A stretch of 64,000 bases of DNA from CAVVSD01 sp963837655 (lineage in GTDB: Bacteria; Actinomycetota; Thermoleophilia; Solirubrobacterales; Solirubrobacteraceae): contig CAWIOK010000005.1 of the NCBI GenBank assembly GCA_963837655.1, positions 248,001 to 312,000 of the forward strand, written 5' to 3'. This document shows positions 44,154 through 52,481 of the stretch, piece after piece (positions within the stretch are counted from its first letter, which is position 1; the number at the start of each line of letters is the position of its first letter). Both the position numbers and the translations under genes were made by a program. The notes below the pieces were generated by a model, which saw only the letters and a list, made by a program, of their open reading frames with translations, was not told where the DNA came from and ran no database searches.

Positions 44154-44872
44154 CGTCGGTCGACTACGCGACATGGCACTCGGGCGTCTCCGGCGCCGAC
44201 CTGGCGGACTTCGTCCGGACGTGGGCGGCCGAGCATCCCGGCGCTCGCGTCTGCGACGTCGGGGCCGGCGCGAACCCGATCCTCGATTCCGACTTCGTCG
44301 AGCGCTGTGAGCTGGAGTACGCGCTGCTGGACATCGACCAGGGCGAGTTGGACAAGGCGCCGCCGGGCTTCCAGCGTGTGCAGGCCGACCTGTCCGACCC
44401 CGCCTTCGTCGCGCCGGCGACCTACGACCTGGTCGTGTCGCAGACCGTCGCCGAGCACGTGGCCGACGGCGCCGCGTTCCACCGCAACGTCGCCTCCCTG
44501 CTGCGCCCCGGCGGCCTGGCCGCGCACTTCTTCCCGACCTACTGGACGCTGCCGTTCATGGTGAACCGCCTCGTGCCGGAGGAGATCACCGAGCCCATCC
44601 TCGTCCGCATCCAGCCGCACCGCACGCGCGACGGGAGCGAGGGGAAGTTCCCCGCCCGCTACCGCTGGTGCCGGGGGCCGACACGCCGCCAGCTCGCCCG
44701 ACTGCGCGCGGCCGGCTTCGACGTCGAGCGCTACCGCGGGTACTTCGGCCACGACTACTACACGCCGATCGCGCCGCTGCAGGGACTCGAGGCGGCCAAG
44801 AGCAGGTTCCTCGTGCGCCACCCGGTGCCGCAGCTCACCAGCTACGCGATGGTGGTCGTCCGGCGGCGATGA
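44150..44872 (+). CDS. SAM-dependent methyltransferase
   Basis: A 240-residue class I methyltransferase. Motif I is VCDVGAGANPILD near residue 31, an acidic residue follows in YALLDIDQGEL, and the motif IV region is YDLVVSQTVAEHV. The C-terminal half has aromatic-rich segments (HFFPTYWTLPFMVNRL). The GTG at 44150 overlaps the stop of the polymerase-like gene as GTGA, and its own stop overlaps the next ATG by 4 bases, which supports a polysaccharide role. Confidence 0.85.
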   Translation: MTSVDYATWHSGVSGADLADFVRTWAAEHPGARVCDVGAGANPILDSDFVERCELEYALLDIDQGELDKAPPGFQRVQADLSDPAFVAPATYDLVVSQTVAEHVADGAAFHRNVASLLRPGGLAAHFFPTYWTLPFMVNRLVPEEITEPILVRIQPHRTRDGSEGKFPARYRWCRGPTRRQLARLRAAGFDVERYRGYFGHDYYTPIAPLQGLEAAKSRFLVRHPVPQLTSYAMVVVRRR

Positions 44873-46044
44873 GACGGCTCGCGCTCGGGCTCGCGGTGGT
44901 CACCGTCGTGGTCGGCGGCTGGGTGCTCGACCGCCCCAGCGCGGTCCGTGCCGTCCGGGCCGTCGGATCGACGGATGCCGGCACCGTCCGGTTCGTCCGC
45001 GACTTCGGAGCGAGCTTCGAGCCGTTCGTGACCACGTCGCGCCACGCGCGGTTCTTCCGGACGCACTACTGGCGCGCGTACGCGTACTCGCCGTACTTCG
45101 ACGAGCGCCTGTCCTGGTACTCCGACGCATGGGTCTACCAGGACCTGCAGGCGATCTATCCCGGCTCGGACTGGGCGACGCAGCATCCGGAGTGGATCCT
45201 CCAGGACGCCGCGGGGAACCGGCTCTACGTGCCGTACGACTGCGCGGGCGGGACCTGCCCCCAGTACGCGGCCGACATCGGCGACCCGGCGTTCCGCGCG
45301 GCATGGCTGGATCAGACGGCCGACAAGCTCGACCAGGGCTACCGGGGGCTGTTCATCGACGACGTGAACCTCACGCCACACGTCGGGGACGGCAGCGGGC
45401 GGACCGTGATGCCGGTCGACGACCGGACCGGCCTCACGATGACCGCCGAGGACTGGAACCGCTACATGGCGGAGTTCGTCGAGCTCGCGCGGGAGCGGTT
45501 CCCGAACGTCGAGATCGTCCACAACTCGATCTGGTGGCTGGGCGACAGCGACCCGGTCATCCGCCGCCAGCAGGCCGCGGCCGACTTCATCAACCTCGAG
45601 CGCGGCGTCAACGACGACGGCATCACGGGCGGGGACGGCCCCTCGAGCCTGCGCGCCCTGTTCGATCAGATCGACCGCCTGCACGACGCCGGCAAGAGCG
45701 TCGTCTTCGAGTCCTACACGGCGTCGGAGGCCGGGCGCGAGTACGCGCTGGCCGCCTACTTCCTCGCGGCGGACGGCTCCGACGCGATCGGCACCGACGT
45801 CGGCGGCACCCCCGACGACTGGTGGCCGGGGTGGGACGTCCGCCTCGGCGCCCCGCTGAGTCCCCGGTTCCAATGGCGGGGGCTGTTGCGCCGGGACTTC
45901 GAGCGCGGCGTGGTCCTGCTCAACGAGCCCGACGCGCCGGTCCGATCGGTGACGATCGACGACGACCCGGCCGGCATCGCGGGAGACCCGGTGCGCCGCG
46001 TCACCCTCGAAGCCGGGCGGGGGGCGGTGCTGGTGCGCCGGTAG
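44869..46044 (+). CDS. Exported glycoside hydrolase-like protein
   Basis: A 391-residue protein with an N-terminal membrane or signal segment (RRLALGLAVVTVVVGGWVL) and a single catalytic-looking domain resembling the putative glycosyl hydrolase family 15 group (PF14885): HPEWILQDAAGNRLYVP, GYRGLFIDDVNLTPH (candidate acidic residues) and KSVVFESYTASEAGREYALAAYFL. In a polysaccharide operon it may trim polymer during export. The ATG overlaps the methyltransferase stop by 4 bases. Confidence 0.7.
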   Translation: MRRLALGLAVVTVVVGGWVLDRPSAVRAVRAVGSTDAGTVRFVRDFGASFEPFVTTSRHARFFRTHYWRAYAYSPYFDERLSWYSDAWVYQDLQAIYPGSDWATQHPEWILQDAAGNRLYVPYDCAGGTCPQYAADIGDPAFRAAWLDQTADKLDQGYRGLFIDDVNLTPHVGDGSGRTVMPVDDRTGLTMTAEDWNRYMAEFVELARERFPNVEIVHNSIWWLGDSDPVIRRQQAAADFINLERGVNDDGITGGDGPSSLRALFDQIDRLHDAGKSVVFESYTASEAGREYALAAYFLAADGSDAIGTDVGGTPDDWWPGWDVRLGAPLSPRFQWRGLLRRDFERGVVLLNEPDAPVRSVTIDDDPAGIAGDPVRRVTLEAGRGAVLVRR

Positions 46045-46097
46045 CGGGAGGGCGCGGCACTCAGGACACGAGGTCCCATTCCGGTGGCCGCTCCCAC

Positions 46098-46103
46098 TAG
46101 GAT
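46098..46103 (+). promoter_or_regulatory. -10-like box before the second sugar transferase
   Basis: TAGGAT lies in the 110-base gap after the glycosidase gene, 51 bases before the GTG of the next gene. It is followed by the GGTCTC/GAGACC inverted repeat, so this gap probably carries an internal promoter with a structured leader. Confidence 0.4.
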
Positions 46104-46111
46104 CGCGCGGA

Positions 46112-46134
46112 GGTCTCTGCAAGAGGGGGAGACC
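46112..46134 (+). promoter_or_regulatory. Hairpin in the leader of the second sugar transferase gene
   Basis: GGTCTC and GAGACC form perfect 6-base arms around an 11-base loop containing AAGAGGGG. The purine-rich loop resembles a ribosome site but lies about 30 bases before the GTG, with AAGGGG nearer (46139-46144). It may be a small regulatory stem; no riboswitch class is recognised. Confidence 0.35.
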
Positions 46135-46154
46135 GAACCAAGGGGACTCAGCCG

Positions 46155-47639
46155 GTGGCAACGGACGCCAGGGACGAACAGCGCAAGGGAGGACGCCGTC
46201 GAGTCGACGTCCCCGGACGCTATCGACGGCGCGGCGACCGGCCCCAGGGCACGAACTCGCTGGTCGAGGCGCTTCCGCGGCCCAACGTCCTCGGGCGCGA
46301 CCGCGCGTTCCGCCGGGGGCTTGCCTATGCGGATTCCTGGGCGGCCGCGATCGCGGTCATCCTCTCGATCGGGATCCTGGGCGTCGACGACCGGCTCAAG
46401 CCGATCGGCCTCGTCGTCCTCCCGCTGCTCGTCATCACGTGCAAGGTCATGGGCCTGTACGACCGCGACGAGCTCGTGGTGCGCAAGACGACCCTGGAGG
46501 AAGCGCCCGCGCTCTTCCAGCTCGCGACGCTCTACACGCTGCTGATCTGGCTGCTCGAGCCGTTCATCGTCGACGGATCGCTGGGACGCAAGCAGGTGGT
46601 CGGCCTCTGGGCCTGCCTGTTCGCCTGTCTGCTCCTCGGCCGCACGATCGCGCGTCGTCTGGCCTTGGCGCTCACCGAGGCCGAGCGCTGTGTCGTGCTC
46701 GGCGAGCCGGGTGCGGCCGAGCCGATCGTGCGGAAGCTACGCGAGCAGACAGGCGCGATGAAGGTGGATGTCGTCGCGCAGATGCCGCTGCAGGGCGATG
46801 TGAACCACGTCGCCGGCCTGACGGAGGTCGCCCAGGCGATCCGCGACCTCGATGTCCATCGCGTGATCCTCGTCCCGGGAAGCGGCGAGACCGACGCGAT
46901 GCTCGACGTCATCCGGCTGGTCAAGGGCCTGGGCGTGCGCGTCAGCGTGCTCCCGCGCGTGCTGGAGGTCCTCGGCTCGTCCGTCGAGTTCGACGACATC
47001 CACGGCATGCCGATGCTCGGCATCCGCTCGTTCGGGCTCAGCCGGTCCTCACACGCGGTGAAGCGCGTGACCGACATCGTCGCCTCCTCCCTCGGGTTGC
47101 TCGCGGTCTCGCCGCTGATGATCGTCATCGCGATTGCGATCAAGCTCGACTCGCGTGGCCCCGTGTTCTTCCGTCAGGAGCGCGTCGGCCGCGACGGGCA
47201 TCGGTTCGGACTGCTGAAGTTCCGGTCGATGGTCGTGGATGCCGAGGCGCAGAAGGCGGCGCTCGTCGCCCACAACCAGGCCGACGGCCTGTTCAAGATG
47301 GCCGACGACCCCCGCATCACGCGCGTGGGCAGGCTGCTGCGCAAGACCGCGCTCGACGAGCTGCCGCAGCTGATCAACGTGCTGCGCGGTGAGATGAGCC
47401 TTGTCGGCCCGCGGCCGCTGATCGTCGACGAGGACGAGAAGATCGTCGGCTGGCACCGGCGCCGCCTGCACCTCACGCCGGGGATGACGGGCCCGTGGCA
47501 GATCCTCGGGTCCGCGAGGGTCCCGCTGCACGAGATGGTCAACATCGACTACCTCTACGTCGCGAACTGGACCTTCTGGACGGACGCGAAGATCCTCCTG
47601 CGGACGATCTCGTACATGTTCCGCGGCGGCGGGATGTAG
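46155..47639 (+). CDS. Polyprenyl-phosphate sugar-1-phosphate transferase, paralogue of the one at 52482
   Basis: A 494-residue sugar transferase. Four membrane helices lie at about residues 60-180, the Rossmann-like middle domain follows (CVVLGEPGAAEPIVRKL ... VILVPGSGETDAMLDVIRL), and the catalytic domain starts near 295 (KRVTDIVASSLGLLAVSPL, LLKFRSMVVDAEAQ, TALDELPQLINVLRGEMS, TPGMTGPWQILG). It is close to the enzyme at 52482-53972, with near-identical stretches of DNA, and more distant from that at 34188. The start is GTG with AAGGGG 10 bases upstream. Confidence 0.93.
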   Translation: MATDARDEQRKGGRRRVDVPGRYRRRGDRPQGTNSLVEALPRPNVLGRDRAFRRGLAYADSWAAAIAVILSIGILGVDDRLKPIGLVVLPLLVITCKVMGLYDRDELVVRKTTLEEAPALFQLATLYTLLIWLLEPFIVDGSLGRKQVVGLWACLFACLLLGRTIARRLALALTEAERCVVLGEPGAAEPIVRKLREQTGAMKVDVVAQMPLQGDVNHVAGLTEVAQAIRDLDVHRVILVPGSGETDAMLDVIRLVKGLGVRVSVLPRVLEVLGSSVEFDDIHGMPMLGIRSFGLSRSSHAVKRVTDIVASSLGLLAVSPLMIVIAIAIKLDSRGPVFFRQERVGRDGHRFGLLKFRSMVVDAEAQKAALVAHNQADGLFKMADDPRITRVGRLLRKTALDELPQLINVLRGEMSLVGPRPLIVDEDEKIVGWHRRRLHLTPGMTGPWQILGSARVPLHEMVNIDYLYVANWTFWTDAKILLRTISYMFRGGGM

Positions 47640-47668
47640 CCGGACCTGTCGGTAGCGTCCGCGCGCAC

Positions 47669-49747
47669 GTGAGCGCGGCGGAGTCAGAGCGGGGAGCGGT
47701 CTCGGCACGCGCGGCGGGCGACCTCGTGGCCGCGCGGGCCGGCACGACCGTGAGCGTCGGCTCTCCCGGCCGTCGCGACATGCTCTGGCCGGGTCTTCTG
47801 ATCCTCGCCCCGGCGGCGATGATCATCGGGTTCGGCCTACGCAACGGCGGCTTCTTCCCGGACACGATCGGGATCGCAGCCATGGCAACCCTGGCGGCGC
47901 TGCTGATTCGCGTCACCATCGATCCTGCCTCGCTCGCCGGCCAACCGCGCGCGGCGGCGATCGCCGTCCTGGCCCTCGCCCTGCTCGCGGCGTGGACCCT
48001 CCTGTCGAGCACCTGGTCCGATGCGCCGTCCCGTGCGGTCCTCGAGTACGGGCGTCTGTTGCTCTACGCGGCGCTCACGGCGCTGTTCATCTCGGTCGGG
48101 CGCACGGAGGCGCGTGCGCGGGCGTTCACGATCGCGCTCGCCGTCGGCTGCGCTGTGATCGGCGTCGTGGCGCTCGGCCCCTGGCTGTTGCCGAACGACT
48201 TCCCGATCGATGCCGCCTTCCGGCGCGGACGGCTGAACTGGCCGACCAGCTACTGGAACGCCACCGGGCTGATCGCGGCGTTCGGCGTCGTGCTGTGCGT
48301 CCACCTCTCGTGCTCCGTCCGGGATCACCCGGTCGTGCGCGTGCTCGGTTCGGCGGCAGTCGCGCCGCTCGTCGCCACCCTCGTCTTCAGCGGCTCGCGC
48401 GGCGCGGTCGCAGCGTGCGTCCTCGGGCTCGTGGTGTACCTCGTCACCGGCCCGTCGCGCGGGATGTTCTCGGGGCTTCCCGTCGCCGCAGCAGCCGGCT
48501 GCATCGCGGCGCTCGAGGCGGCGGGCGTGACGGGGTTGGAGGCTGTCACGCCGAGCCCAGCCGCGCTCGACACTGGCAGGCACGTCGCGCTCGTCCTCGT
48601 GGTCGTGGCCGCCGGGGCGGCGGTCGCCCGGACCGGGCTGCTGCTCCTCGACCGTGTTCTCTCCCACGCCGATCTGCCGGTCGTACCGCGCGGACGGGCG
48701 TGGCTCGCCGGCGCGCTCGTCGTCCTGATCGCCATCGGGGTCAGCATCCCGGCGGGATCACCGGATCGGGTGTCCGACGTGTGGGACCGGTTCACCGACG
48801 CGGGCAGCGTCGGTGCCGCCGACGACGCGGGCGGCCGTCTCACCGAACTCGGCAACAACGGACGCCTCGACGTCTGGAGGGTCGCCTGGGAGGACGGCTT
48901 CCGCAGCGAGCCGCTGCACGGCGCAGGCGCCGGCACCTACGGGTTGCTGTGGCAACGCAACAGACCGACGACCCAGTACGTCATCGACGGGCACTCGCTC
49001 GAGCTGGAGATGCTCGGCGAGCTCGGCATCGTGGGCCTCGCCCTCCTGCTCATCGCACTGATCACCGTGATCGGCGCGCTCTGGTGGCGCGCGCTGCGCG
49101 ATCGAGCGCCGGCGTGGGCGGCGCTCGCCGCCGTGGCGACGGCGTGGGCGGCGCGGTCCGCGGTCGACTGGGACTGGGAGATGCCGGTGCTCACCGCGTG
49201 GCTCTTCGCCGCGGGAGGACTGGCGCTGGGCAAGCCCTTCGTGGCCGCCGCGGGGCGACGACGCGCTCCGTCCGGCCTCGCTCGGACCCTCGGAGTCCTC
49301 GGTGGCGTCGCCTGCCTGGTCCTCGCGCTCGTGCCGTTGAACATCAGTCGCTCGCAGGCCGCCCTCGTGGACGCGCAGCGTGCCGTCCGGGCGGGCGACT
49401 GCGAGCAGACGGTGCAACGATCGCTGGCCGCGACCCGTGCGCTGTCGTCCAGGCCCGAGAGCTTCGAGCTGCTCGCCTGGTGCGACGTGCGCCTCGGCCA
49501 GACGTCGCTCGCGCTCGGTGCCGCGGCGGCGGCCGTCCGTCGCGACCCCGACAACTGGGAGATGCGCTACACGCAGGCCCTCGTTCGAGCGGTCGCCGGC
49601 CAGGACCCGCGGAGCGCAGCGCGCGCGGCACTGCGGCGCAATCCGCTGGATGCCCGCGCGCAGAACCTGGCGAGGCAACTCACGCTGCGCAACCGCGCGC
49701 GCTGGCGGCGCATCGCACTCGACGCGCCGCTCCCGTTGGGGCCGTGA
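47669..49747 (+). CDS. O-antigen ligase/polymerase-like protein with C-terminal TPR-like tail
   Basis: A 692-residue membrane protein with about 12 helices. The Wzy/WaaL-type outer loop is visible (RGRLNWPTSYWNATGLIAA, FSGSRGAVAACVLGL, then GNNGRLDVWRVAW and DGHSLELEMLGELGIVG). After the last helix, residues about 575-690 form a helical repeat region of TPR type (ALVDAQRAVRAGDCEQTVQ, FELLAWCDVRLGQTSLALG, DPDNWEMRYTQALVRAVAG). It is the last gene of the plus-strand run. TAGCGT ends 10 bases before the GTG. Confidence 0.85.
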   Translation: MSAAESERGAVSARAAGDLVAARAGTTVSVGSPGRRDMLWPGLLILAPAAMIIGFGLRNGGFFPDTIGIAAMATLAALLIRVTIDPASLAGQPRAAAIAVLALALLAAWTLLSSTWSDAPSRAVLEYGRLLLYAALTALFISVGRTEARARAFTIALAVGCAVIGVVALGPWLLPNDFPIDAAFRRGRLNWPTSYWNATGLIAAFGVVLCVHLSCSVRDHPVVRVLGSAAVAPLVATLVFSGSRGAVAACVLGLVVYLVTGPSRGMFSGLPVAAAAGCIAALEAAGVTGLEAVTPSPAALDTGRHVALVLVVVAAGAAVARTGLLLLDRVLSHADLPVVPRGRAWLAGALVVLIAIGVSIPAGSPDRVSDVWDRFTDAGSVGAADDAGGRLTELGNNGRLDVWRVAWEDGFRSEPLHGAGAGTYGLLWQRNRPTTQYVIDGHSLELEMLGELGIVGLALLLIALITVIGALWWRALRDRAPAWAALAAVATAWAARSAVDWDWEMPVLTAWLFAAGGLALGKPFVAAAGRRRAPSGLARTLGVLGGVACLVLALVPLNISRSQAALVDAQRAVRAGDCEQTVQRSLAATRALSSRPESFELLAWCDVRLGQTSLALGAAAAAVRRDPDNWEMRYTQALVRAVAGQDPRSAARAALRRNPLDARAQNLARQLTLRNRARWRRIALDAPLPLGP

Positions 49748-49757
49748 GCCGTCGTGC

Positions 49758-50351
49758 TCAGTCGACGGGACGCGTGCGCCGGCGCAGGAGGGCCCCGGCG
49801 GCGATGAGCATGGCTCCGACGACGATGATCGGAATCGCTGCGAAGCCGGTGAACGGCAGCGTGTCGCCCGAGTCGGCGGCGGCCACGACCTGGTTGGGCG
49901 CGTCGGCGGCGCCCGGAGCAGTGTCGGTTTCGTCGGGGTTGCCCTGCGCACCCAGCGTCGGCGCCTTGTCGGTCGACGTGTTGGTCGGTGTCGTATCGAC
50001 GCCGCCTTGGATCGACACGCCAGGGGTCCCGCTTCCGGAGACCGGCGGAGTCGTGCCTGGCGGGACAGGCGGCGTCGCTACGGGGGGAACCGGGGTGCTG
50101 TACTGCGCGTTGACGGCGGTCGTGTCGGCTGCGAGTCCCGAGATCGCGATGGCGGCGCCGCCGCCCGTGAGGGTCAGGCCCGCTGCGAGTAGCGCGACGA
50201 CTGCGATCGAAACGCGACGCGAGGCGCGCGGTCGATCTGTCAAGCGTGCGGCGACCGTCTCGCGGACGCGCGCCTCGCCGTCCGTATCGAGGCGCGGGCG
50301 CTCGGCCCGCAGCCGGTCATCGAGATCGTCGTCGCCAGGCGTCGTGCTCAT
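49758..50351 (-). CDS. Membrane protein with LPFTG sorting signal, divergent from a sigma factor
   Basis: A 197-residue protein. Residues 1-47 are charged and cytoplasmic (DDLDDRLRAERPRLDTDGEA), residues about 48-70 form a membrane helix, residues 75-160 a Pro/Thr-rich outer segment, and the C-terminus is a classical sorting signal: LPFTG, a hydrophobic helix and an RRRTR tail. The N-terminal domain before a membrane helix, next to a divergent sigma gene 33 bases away, is the layout of an anti-sigma factor, yet no ASD or zinc motif is visible. A sortase is not encoded in the window. Confidence 0.75.
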   Translation of the reverse strand: MSTTPGDDDLDDRLRAERPRLDTDGEARVRETVAARLTDRPRASRRVSIAVVALLAAGLTLTGGGAAIAISGLAADTTAVNAQYSTPVPPVATPPVPPGTTPPVSGSGTPGVSIQGGVDTTPTNTSTDKAPTLGAQGNPDETDTAPGAADAPNQVVAAADSGDTLPFTGFAAIPIIVVGAMLIAAGALLRRRTRPVD

Positions 50352-50384
50352 GGTCGTTGATACGCGCGGAGGACGTCAGAACTG

Positions 50385-50888
50385 ATGCGCGACCGGGAGC
50401 TGGCGCGTGAACGCTTCGATGCGCTCTACCGCGAGCATGGTCAAGCGCTCTACGCCTACTTGAGCTGGTCGGTGGGAGACAGGGTCCTCGCGGAGGATCT
50501 GCTGGCAGACGTGTTCGAACGGGCGTTGCGCCACCGCCGGCGATTCGACCGTCGACGCGGCAGCGAGCGCACCTGGCTGTACGCGATCGCCGTGAACCGC
50601 GTCCGCGATCACGTCCGCCGCGCGGCGTCTGAGGGCCGGACTGTCGAGCGGCTTCAGACCGAGGCCTCCGTGGCGGCCGGCCGAGTGGGGGACTCGGCGG
50701 TGGAGCCGGATCTGCAGGACGCGCTCCTGGATCTGAGCGACGACGAGCGTCAGGTCATCGCGCTGCGCTTCGGCGCGGACCTCACGGTCGAGCAGATCGC
50801 CGCGACGCTCCGGGAGACCCGCACGACCGTCGAGGGACGGCTGTACCGCGGGCTCCGGAAGCTGCGCGAGCGACTGGGCGAACGCTGA
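50385..50888 (+). CDS. ECF-type RNA polymerase sigma factor
   Basis: A 167-residue sigma factor. Region 2 is at about residues 10-75 (FDALYREHGQALYAYLSW, AEDLLADVFERALRH) and region 4 at about 108-160 (LSDDERQVIALRFGADLT, VEQIAATLRETRTTVEGRLYRGLRKLRE). ATG 50385 is the first start in frame. It is divergent from the LPFTG protein gene with only 33 bases between start codons, so the two share a promoter region and probably a regulatory loop. Confidence 0.9.
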   Translation: MRDRELARERFDALYREHGQALYAYLSWSVGDRVLAEDLLADVFERALRHRRRFDRRRGSERTWLYAIAVNRVRDHVRRAASEGRTVERLQTEASVAAGRVGDSAVEPDLQDALLDLSDDERQVIALRFGADLTVEQIAATLRETRTTVEGRLYRGLRKLRERLGER

Positions 50889-50894
50889 CCTGAC

Positions 50895-52268
50895 TCAGGG
50901 GGAGCACGGCGCGGCCTTGCACTGTCGGGCAGCCAGGACCTGAAGGCTGCCCCACGGGAACCCTGTCAGTGCGAGGTAGTGATAGATGTCTCCGAGCGGT
51001 CCCGCCGCGGTGTACAGCGTCGGGCCGGCTGTCGCGGGGTCCTCGGCGAAGAAGGCGAACCCGGCGGCTGTCGTGTCCCGGATGATGATCCCGTACTGCT
51101 GTGCCGCGCGCGCGAGCTCACGCGCGATGGGGGACAGAGGAAGGGCATCGACGTTCAATGCGGGATCGAGGCGCAGTCGCGCGCCCTCGGGGAGGCAGTT
51201 GGGATCGGTGTCCTTCCCATCGGTTCGCTGTGCCGGATACGTGAACATCCCTGTGCACGTCGCCGGTGCCGCGGCTGCGACTGCGTGGGTGATCCGACCG
51301 GCAACGATCTCGGCTCCCGTGACCAGCCCGGCGGCAACAGGCAGGCTGGACGCGGTCGCGCCCCAGTTCCACCCTTCGTTTTCGCTGGCTCCGGGCCAGG
51401 CGCCGTTGGAGAAGTAGCCAGGGTTCGCAGACACTCCGCGCATCGCTCCGCCCCACGACGCATGCCAGCCGTCGCTCTTCCGCGTAGCGCGCCAGAACTC
51501 CCAGAGCCTGTCCGTTGACGGCTGATAGATGGTCAGGTGTCCGTCGGAGCCCAAGGCAGCCCGGGCGCCCACTGGGATCGGGACGCCCTGTGCAAGCGCC
51601 CGACGGAGGCCGCTGCCATGGGGGCTGTCGAGTTGCACGCGCACCCCTGGAATCTGCGGACCGACCACGTACAGCGGGGTGCTGTACTGCGCCGCGTTGA
51701 CGACCGGCGGCTGATTCACACGCGTCGCGGCGGCGATCCGGAGCGTCAGCAACGCGATGCGAGCCGCCGACCTCGGGTCGAGATCCGCTCCCACAGGGAT
51801 GGGCGCGTTCCACGGGCTGGTCGGGGAGAAGAAGCCGTTGCCCGGTACCGGCACGGGAGGCGCCGCGGGGACCGGAGCCTGCACCGCGACGGGGATCACC
51901 GGCTTCTTCGCGACGACCTTCTTCTTGGTGCAGCTCTTCTGCCGTCGCCTGTTCCGTGCACGACGTCGCTCCTCCTCCCGGCGCGAGCGCGAGGCATGTG
52001 CCGACTTCTTGTGGTGGGCGCTGCTCTTCCTGCGGCTCCGCGGCGCCGGCTTGCACTTCGTCTTGGTCTTCTTGTGCACCGACGAGCGCTCGGGCTTGCG
52101 TTCGCGCGCGCCGGCATCCGGTGGAGACGGGACGAGGATCGCCGCGCACATCGCTGCGACAGCGAGCACGAGCATCGAGACGGGCAGAGAGCGTCGGCGA
52201 CCGAGGACAGAGGCGACGGCAACGGCCAGCCTCTCCCTGGGCGGGGGAGGAAGCAGCACACAATGCAT
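50895..52268 (-). CDS. Secreted protein of unrecognised family, paralogue of 62185
   Basis: A 457-residue exported protein read from ATG 52268 (alternatives: GTG 52256 with GAGG 7 bases upstream, or later ATG codons). A hydrophobic export segment (PVSMLVLAVAAMCAAILV) is followed by a very basic Lys/Arg/Ser stretch, a Pro/Val linker and a domain of about 290 residues. That domain shares ordered blocks with the gene at 62185: FxSPxSxW-type opening, YSTPLYVVGPQ, IYQPSTDRLWEFW, ASWGGAMRGVSANPGYFS, TYPAQRTDG, GARLRLDP and AAQQYGIIIRDTT. I do not recognise the family; both copies lie by polysaccharide genes. Confidence 0.75.
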   Translation of the reverse strand: MHCVLLPPPPRERLAVAVASVLGRRRSLPVSMLVLAVAAMCAAILVPSPPDAGARERKPERSSVHKKTKTKCKPAPRSRRKSSAHHKKSAHASRSRREEERRRARNRRRQKSCTKKKVVAKKPVIPVAVQAPVPAAPPVPVPGNGFFSPTSPWNAPIPVGADLDPRSAARIALLTLRIAAATRVNQPPVVNAAQYSTPLYVVGPQIPGVRVQLDSPHGSGLRRALAQGVPIPVGARAALGSDGHLTIYQPSTDRLWEFWRATRKSDGWHASWGGAMRGVSANPGYFSNGAWPGASENEGWNWGATASSLPVAAGLVTGAEIVAGRITHAVAAAAPATCTGMFTYPAQRTDGKDTDPNCLPEGARLRLDPALNVDALPLSPIARELARAAQQYGIIIRDTTAAGFAFFAEDPATAGPTLYTAAGPLGDIYHYLALTGFPWGSLQVLAARQCKAAPCSP

Positions 52269-52481
52269 CCTCACGACAACTCGCCGTCGGCGCAATGGGC
52301 CGATCGTCCCGATGTTTTCTGGCTGATCAGCCCACTCGGAAGGACTCGTCGGCGCTGCGCCGAAGGTTCCGTAGCACTAATGCCGCCGAACTCGTGCGGA
52401 GGCACTCACCGTGTTGCGGTGTAGCTACATCTCACCAAGATCCCCGACTCCAGGTACCCAACCCGCGGTCGAGCGCCGCAG

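Noticed and set aside
42767..44872. A 701-residue polymerase-methyltransferase fusion
   Set aside because: The middle is a wrong-frame artefact caused by an apparent extra base near 43661; the natural halves belong to separate genes with a GTGA overlap.
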